The notes beneath the pieces are model-generated. The model made no database searches and was not told the DNA's origin. It saw nothing but the letters and a program-made list of their open reading frames with translations. The translations under genes were made by a program, and so were the position numbers. A stretch of DNA of 8,647 nt, taken from contig JABZYJ010000077.1 in assembly GCA_015265235.1 (NCBI GenBank), positions 1-8,647 on the forward strand, in the 5' to 3' direction. The stretch comes from Selenomonas sp. (GTDB taxonomy: Bacteria; Bacillota; Negativicutes; Selenomonadales; Selenomonadaceae). Below are positions 1-4,317 of the stretch, one piece after another; position 1 is the first letter of the stretch; each line of letters opens with the position of its first letter.

Positions 1-338
1 ACGAAGGAGAGGTAGTATTCCTTTTTGATCTTCGAGCCTTCCTCGATGAGGAGACGGTTCACGACCTTGCCCTCGGGGCCGGTCTGGTGGGTGACGAGCG
101 TCTTGCCGAGGAGTTCCTGCGCGTAGGCACGGACCTCGTCCTTGTTCTTTGCGATCTTGACACCGCCTGCCTTGCCGCGTCCACCTGCGTGGATCTGCGC
201 CTTGACGACGATGACGGGGGTACTGAGCTTCTCCGCGTTCGCGACTGCCTCATCGACGGTAAACGCCGGCAGTCCGTTCGGGACATTGACGCCGAATTCG
301 CGCAGAACCTGTTTGGATTGGTACTCGTGAATGTTCAT
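1..338 (-). CDS. sucC: Succinyl-CoA synthetase (ADP-forming) beta subunit, N-terminal part
   Basis: Partial gene: the first 112 codons are visible and the rest lies beyond the left edge. The product is the ATP-grasp beta subunit of succinyl-CoA synthetase, which couples succinyl-CoA and succinate interconversion to nucleotide phosphorylation in the cytosol together with SucD. The start MNIHEYQSKQ and the glycine-rich nucleotide-binding stretch KAQIHAGGRGKAGGVK (residues 46-61) match the family closely, as does LVTHQTGPEG at 81-90. The family is usually about 390 residues, so roughly 29 percent is seen. The ATG at 336-338 is preceded by a good ribosome binding site (GGGAGA on the minus strand, about 7 bases away). 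A possible promoter lies at 387-415. sucD would be expected downstream, outside the window. In propionate-forming Negativicutes the enzyme would serve the succinate branch, which is an inference here. Confidence 0.95.
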   Translation of the reverse strand, partial: MNIHEYQSKQVLREFGVNVPNGLPAFTVDEAVANAEKLSTPVIVVKAQIHAGGRGKAGGVKIAKNKDEVRAYAQELLGKTLVTHQTGPEGKVVNRLLIEEGSKIKKEYYLSF

Positions 339-386
339 TTGCAATTCTCCCTTAACTTTTGTGACGAAAGCACAACTCTTGCTCCT

Positions 387-415
387 ATTTTACCGCCCCT
401 ACATGCAAAAGTCTA
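387..415 (-). promoter_or_regulatory. Probable sigma-A promoter of sucC
   Basis: On the minus strand, TAGACT (410-415) and TAAAAT (387-392) are separated by exactly 17 bases. They match the sigma-A consensus hexamers at 4/6 and 5/6 positions. An AT-rich stretch lies just upstream (about 416-450). Transcription would start near 380, giving a leader of about 40 bases before sucC. The galM terminator at 493-524 separates this unit from the preceding gene, so sucC needs its own promoter. The site is predicted only from spacing and match. Confidence 0.45.
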
Positions 416-492
416 GCAATTTTGTATAAATAAATGATTGAAAAAACCTCGTACAGCATAAAGAATCTCTATGGATATGGAACGATGTGGAC

Positions 493-524
493 AAAAAACT
501 GCTGCGCAGGAGGTGCGCAGCAGT
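493..524 (-). terminator. Rho-independent terminator of galM
   Basis: Perfect 10-base-pair stem CTGCTGCGCA / TGCGCAGCAG (499-508 with 514-523), extended by one A-T pair, around a 5-base loop. On the minus strand it is followed directly by six T residues (493-498). It lies about 20 bases beyond the galM stop codon, so it ends the galM transcript and insulates sucC. Confidence 0.9.
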
Positions 525-545
525 CTCACGATGAAATACGTCCAC

Positions 546-1619
546 TCAGATCTCACTCAGGCGGTAGACGGTTTCCGCCGTCCAGACCTCGCCCTCACGC
601 AGGATGGGCTGTGGGAAATGCGGATGCGCGAATGCGTTCGGGAAGAACTGTGTCTCAAGGCAAAACGCACTGCGCCGTGTGTAGGGGGCACCGCCCTTGC
701 CGACGAGCGGCGACTTGCCGAGGGCGTTTGCCGTGTAGAACTGCAGCCCCGGCTGGGTCGTCCAGCAGTCGAGGGCGAGCCCTGTCTGCGCACTCGTGAC
801 ACGTGCTGCCTTTTTGAGATGGGCATAGGGCGCGGGGGCGGGATCGCCGCGCAGGACCCAGTTGTGGTCGTAGCCGCCGGCCATGCGGAGCTCGTCGTAG
901 TCCGCGTCGATGCGCTCGCCGATACGATGTGGACTGGTGAAGTCCATCGGCGTGCCCGCGACGGGGAGGATGCGCCCGTCGGGCAGGGACTCGGCGTCCG
1001 CCCACGTAAATTCATCGGCGAAGATCTCCGCCGTGTGCTCCATGACGGAGGGGGCGGCTGTGCCGTCAAGGTTAAAGTAGGCGTGGTTCGTGAGGTTGCA
1101 GACGGTGTCTGCGTCGCTCACGGCGCGGTAGGAGAGGATGAGCGCGTCGTCGTCGGTGAGGCGGTAGGTCACGGTCGCCTCGAGGTTGCCGGGGTAGCCG
1201 CCCTCGCCCTCGGGGCTGATCGCCGTGAGGGACACACCGTCTGTGACGGGCTCTGCCGTCCAGAGATGGTAGTGCAGGCCGTGCGTTCCGCCGTGGATGT
1301 GGTTCTGCTTGTGCGAGCCCGAGTTCTGCTCGAGTTGGTAGGTATGCCCGCCGATCGTGACGCGCCCGTCCGCGATGCGGTTGGCGTGTCGTCCGACGAC
1401 GCCGCCCATCGATGTCGTGTCGCGCAGGTAGTCCGCGCCGCTCCGATAGCCGAGGACGATGTCGACCGGCGTGCCGTTCACCTCGCGCGCAAACGAGACG
1501 AGCCGCGCCCCATAGGTGGTGACGGCGACGGACGTTCCGCGTGCGTTCCGCAGCGTATAGAGCTCGATCGCTTGCCCGTCCGGCATCGTACCAAATGGTG
1601 ATTTTGTTACCTCTGTCAT
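546..1619 (-). CDS. galM: Aldose 1-epimerase (mutarotase)
   Basis: A 357-residue cytosolic enzyme that interconverts alpha and beta anomers of galactose, glucose and related aldoses, feeding the Leloir pathway. The family signatures are all present: GRHANRI (residues 76-82), NHIHGG (106-111, His109 the likely substrate-binding histidine), LTNHAYFNL (176-184, His179 the likely general acid), GGYDHNW (248-254, Asp251) and CLETQFFPNAF (320-330, Glu322 the likely general base). The length is close to the usual 340-350. The ATG at 1617-1619 follows AAAGGGGGA at about 6-base spacing. No galK, galT or galE is beside it, so it may serve general sugar uptake. It lies 47 bases behind the ferredoxin gene on the same strand and ends in a strong terminator at 493-524. 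Confidence 0.95.
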   Translation of the reverse strand: MTEVTKSPFGTMPDGQAIELYTLRNARGTSVAVTTYGARLVSFAREVNGTPVDIVLGYRSGADYLRDTTSMGGVVGRHANRIADGRVTIGGHTYQLEQNSGSHKQNHIHGGTHGLHYHLWTAEPVTDGVSLTAISPEGEGGYPGNLEATVTYRLTDDDALILSYRAVSDADTVCNLTNHAYFNLDGTAAPSVMEHTAEIFADEFTWADAESLPDGRILPVAGTPMDFTSPHRIGERIDADYDELRMAGGYDHNWVLRGDPAPAPYAHLKKAARVTSAQTGLALDCWTTQPGLQFYTANALGKSPLVGKGGAPYTRRSAFCLETQFFPNAFAHPHFPQPILREGEVWTAETVYRLSEI

Positions 1620-1660
1620 GATATATCCCCCTTTGTCCCTGACACGAAATGATATATCTT

Positions 1661-1691
1661 ATTTTATCACAAAGAGGCGGCTTTCGTACAA
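1661..1691 (-). promoter_or_regulatory. Possible extended -10 promoter of galM
   Basis: The minus strand reads TGATAAAAT (1661-1669), an extended -10 element (TGn plus TAAAAT, 5/6). A weak -35, TTGTAC, lies at 1686-1691 with a long 19-base spacer. The TG of the element is part of the ferredoxin TGA stop codon. If active, transcription starts near 1654, inside the palindrome GATATATC (1651-1658); the same octamer recurs at 1620-1627 beside the galM start codon. The prediction is modest because the -35 is poor. Confidence 0.35.
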
Positions 1692-1873
1692 AAAACTATC
1701 GCACCCGTCGGACAGTCCTCTGCCGCCTCGAGGGCATCGTCCTCCTCCATCGGGGTGGGCTGACGCAGGAGGCGCGCGCAGCGCACAGCGCGGTCGATGG
1801 AAAAGAGGGCGGGCAGCCGCTCCGCGCACATGCCGCAGGAGACACAGGCAGTGCTGTCGATGGATAGGGTCAT
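1667..1873 (-). CDS. Single-cluster [4Fe-4S] ferredoxin
   Basis: A 68-residue electron carrier. Cysteines at 10, 13, 16 (CVSCGMC) and 54 (CPTGAI) form the C-x2-C-x2-C ... C-P pattern of monocluster ferredoxins of the Thermotoga/Desulfovibrio type, which bind one low-potential [4Fe-4S] cluster. In many relatives another Cys follows four residues after the third ligand and forms a disulfide; here that position is Leu20, so the disulfide is probably absent. I chose the ATG at 1871-1873 because GGAGG (1879-1883) stands 5 bases before it. The in-frame ATG at 1874-1876 is only 2 bases from the SD. A longer reading from 1933 would begin inside or before a terminator hairpin and has no SD. The redox partner cannot be told from the context, since the neighbours are ptsI and galM. 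Confidence 0.85.
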   Translation of the reverse strand: MTLSIDSTACVSCGMCAERLPALFSIDRAVRCARLLRQPTPMEEDDALEAAEDCPTGAIVFCTKAASL

Positions 1874-1878
1874 CATGT

Positions 1879-1883
1879 CCTCC
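1879..1883 (-). promoter_or_regulatory. Ribosome binding site deciding the ferredoxin start
   Basis: GGAGG on the minus strand, 5 bases before the ATG at 1871-1873. It begins only seven bases downstream of the stem of the ptsI terminator, so ribosome loading and terminator folding are physically adjacent. Confidence 0.7.
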
Positions 1884-1886
1884 AAA

Positions 1887-1924
1887 CAAAACTGCGGTGT
1901 GGCGTATGATTCCACACCGCAGTT
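1887..1924 (-). terminator. Rho-independent terminator downstream of ptsI
   Basis: Perfect 13-base-pair stem: AACTGCGGTGTGG (1890-1902) pairs with CCACACCGCAGTT (1912-1924) around a 9-base loop. On the minus strand it runs into TTTTGTTT. It lies 41 bases beyond the ptsI stop and immediately before the ferredoxin SD. It should end most ptsI transcripts; read-through would supply ferredoxin mRNA, as I see no clear promoter for the ferredoxin in between. Confidence 0.85.
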
Positions 1925-1944
1925 GCTCTGCATAGATTTTTAGA

Positions 1945-1964
1945 GAATCACGGATCCGCGATTC
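1945..1964. repeat. Imperfect 20-base palindrome beside the ptsI stop codon
   Basis: GAATC-A-CGGATCCG-C-GATTC is a palindrome with a single mismatched pair, which would be a G-U pair in the minus-strand RNA. It starts one base after the ptsI stop codon and 20 bases before the terminator hairpin. It could fold as a 3'-end stabilising stem of ptsI mRNA or be a protein site. It has no T-run of its own. Confidence 0.5.
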
Positions 1965-1965
1965 C

Positions 1966-3699
1966 TCAGATTTTCGCGCTGGCGTCCGACGCCTCAAGCG
2001 TCTTGTGCATGTAGGCGCGGATGTCGACGCCGTGCTCCATCTTCATCACATCGTCGAGGAGCTGCTTTGCCTGCTCCATGGTGACGGAGCGGATCATCTC
2101 CTTGACGCGCGGGATGGACGGCGCGCTCATGGAGAGCTCCGAGATGCCCATGCCGAGGAGGAGAACGGCGGCGTACGGGTCGCTCGCCATCTCGCCGCAC
2201 ATGCCCGCCCAGATGCCCGCCTCGCGCGCACTCTCGATCGTGCGCTTGATAAGACGCAGGACGGCGGGGTTGAACGGGTTGTAGAGATGGGCGATCTGCG
2301 CGTTGCCGCGGTCGACCGCGAGGGTGTACTGAATGAGATCGTTCGTGCCGATGCTGAAGAAGTCGACGTACGGCGCGAGGAGTGGGGAGACAACAGCGGC
2401 GGCAGGAGTCTCGACCATGATGCCGACCTGCACGTCGTCGGAGTACTCCTTGCCCTCATGGGCGAGCTCGACCTTGGCCTGCTCGACGAGCTTCTGCACG
2501 CGCTGGATCTCGCTGACGCTGATGACCATCGGCACCATCATCGCGGCCTTGCCGTAGAGGCCGGCACGCAGAATGGCCTTGATCTGCGGGAGGAAGAGGT
2601 CATGCCGGTCAAGGCTGATGCGCAGCGCGCGGTAGCCGAGGAACGGGTTCTCCTCCGGATCGATGTTGAGATAGGGCAGGGGCTTGTCGCCGCCGATGTC
2701 CATCGTGCGGATGACGCAGATGTTGCCGCCGCATTTCTCGACCGCAGCGCGGTATGCCTTGAACTGATCCTCCTCCGTCGGGATCGTCGTGGAGCCCATG
2801 AAGATGAACTCGGAGCGGAACAGCCCGACGCCTTCCGCTCCGTAGGTCAGTGCGTTGTCCACGTCCATGTGCGTGCCGATGTTTGCCGTCAGCTCGATGC
2901 GCACGCCGTCCTTTGTGACGGCGGGGAGATCCTTGAGCGCGGCGTAGTGCGCCGCGAGCTTTTTCTGCTCCTCGATCTTCGTCTCGTAGAGGGAGCGCTC
3001 CTCCTCCGTCGGGCGGATGATGATGTCGCCGCGGCTGCCGTCGAGGATGACCTCGTCGCCGTCACTGATGAGACTGATCTTGTCGCCGATGCCGAGGACG
3101 GTCGGGATGGCACGTGCCTTCGCGATGATGACGACGTGGCTCGTCGCACTGCCCGAGCCGAGGATGACGCCCGCGATCTGCTCGGTGGGCATGCCTGCGA
3201 CGACGGACGGCTCGATCTCCTCGCCGACGAGGATGACCTGACTGGAGCCGATCTCCGGCTCCTTGACGCCGAGGACGTATTTCGCGATGCGCTTGCCCAC
3301 GTCGCGCAGATCGACCGCGCGCGCGGCGAAGTACTCGTCCTCCATCTGCTCAAAGAGCTGTGCCTGCTCGTTCGCCGCGTCGAGGATGCCCTGCGGTGCG
3401 CTGCCCGTCGCAGCGATCTTGGCGGTGATGTTCTCCGCCATCATGGGATCCTGCACCATCATGCGGTGCGCCTCGAGAATGGCGGCCTGCTCCGCCTGCT
3501 CCTCTTTGCGCAGGCGCTCGATGGTCGTGAGCAGGGTCTCCGTCACGGCGGCGATGGCCACATTTGCCTTTTCCTGTTCCTCATCCACCGCACCCGCCTT
3601 GTAGGCGGCGAGGTAGCCGTCGAGGTTCTGTCCCGCGAGCAGGACCTGTCCGACAGCGATGCCGGAGATAACCCCTTTTCCACGGATGGTTTCTGCCAT
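1966..3699 (-). CDS. ptsI: Phosphoenolpyruvate-protein phosphotransferase (PTS enzyme I)
   Basis: A 577-residue cytosolic enzyme that takes phosphate from phosphoenolpyruvate onto a histidine and passes it to HPr, the first step of PTS sugar uptake. Order: N-terminal HPr-binding/swivel region (to about 225), linker, and C-terminal PEP-binding TIM barrel (about 260-560). Visible active-site features: phosphohistidine His188 in SATSHVVIIAKARAIP, Arg295 (LFRSEFIFM), Arg331 (IRTMDIGGDKP), GTNDLIQYTLAVDR (451-464), and Cys501 in GMCGEMASDP. The start is MAETIRGKGV at 3697-3699, preceded by AAAGGGGA and giving the usual length; an in-frame ATG at 3771 would add 24 residues of no family character and begins close to the ptsH terminator. 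The phosphohistidine motif differs from the common GGxTSHxAIxAR, with the Arg replaced by Lys194. ptsH lies 135 bases upstream with a terminator between them. Confidence 0.96.
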   Translation of the reverse strand: MAETIRGKGVISGIAVGQVLLAGQNLDGYLAAYKAGAVDEEQEKANVAIAAVTETLLTTIERLRKEEQAEQAAILEAHRMMVQDPMMAENITAKIAATGSAPQGILDAANEQAQLFEQMEDEYFAARAVDLRDVGKRIAKYVLGVKEPEIGSSQVILVGEEIEPSVVAGMPTEQIAGVILGSGSATSHVVIIAKARAIPTVLGIGDKISLISDGDEVILDGSRGDIIIRPTEEERSLYETKIEEQKKLAAHYAALKDLPAVTKDGVRIELTANIGTHMDVDNALTYGAEGVGLFRSEFIFMGSTTIPTEEDQFKAYRAAVEKCGGNICVIRTMDIGGDKPLPYLNIDPEENPFLGYRALRISLDRHDLFLPQIKAILRAGLYGKAAMMVPMVISVSEIQRVQKLVEQAKVELAHEGKEYSDDVQVGIMVETPAAAVVSPLLAPYVDFFSIGTNDLIQYTLAVDRGNAQIAHLYNPFNPAVLRLIKRTIESAREAGIWAGMCGEMASDPYAAVLLLGMGISELSMSAPSIPRVKEMIRSVTMEQAKQLLDDVMKMEHGVDIRAYMHKTLEASDASAKI

Positions 3700-3731
3700 A
3701 ACAATCCCCTTTCCCCATGGGAATCCGCACA

Positions 3732-3771
3732 GTGAAAAATTTTCTGTGGTGACCGATAAAAATCTTTTCAC
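3732..3771. repeat. Inverted repeat in the ptsI leader
   Basis: GTGAAAA (3732-3738) is the exact reverse complement of TTTTCAC (3765-3771). A second, overlapping pair, CACAG (3728-3732) and CTGTG (3744-3748), competes with it because they share base 3732. Both lie in the 135-base gap between ptsH and ptsI, after the ptsH terminator. The arms are short and AT-rich, so this may be chance. I see no convincing sigma-A promoter for ptsI here. Confidence 0.3.
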
Positions 3772-3785
3772 CGTGATGAACGATG

Positions 3786-3821
3786 AAAAAACGCCACGAG
3801 GAATGTGTACCCCTCGGGCGT
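3786..3821 (-). terminator. Rho-independent terminator between ptsH and ptsI
   Basis: Stem ACGCC-CGAGG pairs with CCTCG-GGCGT (3791-3795 with 3817-3821; 3797-3801 with 3812-3816), with one bulged base at 3796 and a 10-base loop. On the minus strand it ends in six T residues (3786-3791). It follows the ptsH stop codon by 13 bases. It should make ptsH more abundant than ptsI if ptsI depends on read-through, which fits HPr being needed in excess over enzyme I. Confidence 0.85.
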
Positions 3822-3834
3822 CCTCCGTATGGTC

Positions 3835-4101
3835 TTACTCCTCGCCGAACTTCGAGTTGACGAGATCGGCAAGAGCCTTCACAGCAGCTGCCTCATCCTC
3901 GCCCTCAGCGATGATGTTCATCTGCGTGCCCTGCACGAGCCCCATGCTCATCAGCATGAGAATGCTCTTGGCATCGACCTTCTTGCCCTTTGCCTCGATC
4001 TGGATCTTGGACTTGAACTTCGTCGCCGTCTGAACGAAAACCGATGCGGGACGCGCGTGAATGCCCGTCTTGTTCTCGATGGTTACTGTCTCCTGCGTCA
4101 T
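3835..4101 (-). CDS. ptsH: Phosphocarrier protein HPr
   Basis: An 88-residue cytosolic phosphocarrier that receives phosphate from enzyme I on His15 and hands it to the sugar-specific EIIA domains. His15 sits in the signature GIHARPAS (13-20). Ser46 in KSILMLMSMGL (45-55) is the site used by HPr kinase/phosphorylase in Firmicutes-type catabolite control, so both phosphorylation sites are present. The length equals the family norm. The ATG at 4099-4101 is preceded by GGGAGAGG at about 6 bases; an upstream in-frame ATG at 4137 would add 12 residues not seen in the family. It is driven by the strong promoter at 4188-4216 through a leader of about 80 bases containing a hairpin, and is followed by its own terminator. 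HPr kinase is not in the window. Confidence 0.97.
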   Translation of the reverse strand: MTQETVTIENKTGIHARPASVFVQTATKFKSKIQIEAKGKKVDAKSILMLMSMGLVQGTQMNIIAEGEDEAAAVKALADLVNSKFGEE

Positions 4102-4143
4102 ATAAAACCTCTCCCATCCGAATAGATAGATGACCATATCCCC

Positions 4144-4167
4144 TGTGCCGCACCGATGTGGGGCACA
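4144..4167 (-). promoter_or_regulatory. Hairpin in the ptsH 5' leader
   Basis: On the minus strand TGTGCC and GGCACA pair (4144-4149 with 4162-4167). After a one-base mismatch, CAC/GTG (4151-4153 with 4158-4160) close a tetraloop. It lies in the untranslated leader between the ptsH promoter and its ribosome binding site, about 40 bases from the start codon, with no T-run after it. It may stabilise the mRNA or be a regulatory element; it matches no riboswitch class I recognise. Confidence 0.45.
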
Positions 4168-4187
4168 CGTGAATCAATAACATAGCT

Positions 4188-4216
4188 ATTATACTATAAA
4201 TAAAGGGGCTTTTCAA
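4188..4216 (-). promoter_or_regulatory. Sigma-A promoter of ptsH
   Basis: Minus-strand TTGAAA (4211-4216) and a perfect TATAAT (4188-4193) are separated by exactly 17 bases in an AT-rich stretch. Transcription should begin near 4181, about 80 bases before the ptsH ATG. This is one of the two best promoters in the window. Confidence 0.85.
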
Positions 4217-4219
4217 TAA

Positions 4220-4237
4220 CTCTCACCGCTGTGAGAG
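4220..4237. repeat. Perfect inverted repeat between the DXS-like gene and the ptsH promoter
   Basis: CTCTCAC (4220-4226) and GTGAGAG (4231-4237) form a 7-base-pair stem with a 4-base loop. It ends three bases from the -35 hexamer of the ptsH promoter. Read on the minus strand it is followed by TTATTG, a poor T-run, so it may act as a weak terminator for the upstream DXS-like gene. Its location also fits an operator or activator site for ptsH. The sequence does not decide between these. Confidence 0.5.
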
Positions 4238-4317
4238 CGGGATAATTTTGGAGGATGATTGATACATTGATAAAGTGAAGTCCCTCAGACAATGCAGATA
4301 TTTCGTCTGTGTGGCAC

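Noticed and set aside
471..1601. A 376-codon open frame on the plus strand, antisense to galM
   Set aside because: It begins upstream of and reads through the galM terminator hairpin and has no recognisable domain; galM on the minus strand has all catalytic motifs.
2005..3735. A 576-codon open frame on the plus strand, antisense to ptsI
   Set aside because: Its product is rich in Asp, Arg, Val, Ala and Leu with no family features, and mirrors the GC-biased third positions of ptsI. ptsI itself has complete active-site motifs, so this is a shadow frame.
3700..3771. N-terminal extension of enzyme I by 24 residues
   Set aside because: The extension has no family similarity and no SD, while the ATG at 3697-3699 has AAAGGGGA at good spacing and gives the standard MAETIRGKGV-type start.
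4231..4245. Possible cre (CcpA) site beside the ptsH promoter
   Set aside because: The stretch TGAGAGCGGGATAA has the central CG but misses several conserved positions, so the match is too weak to call.
4258..4272. Direct repeat ATTGATA twice with an 8-base period upstream of the ptsH promoter
   Set aside because: Only 7 bases long in AT-rich DNA and over 40 bases upstream of the -35; chance is a sufficient explanation.
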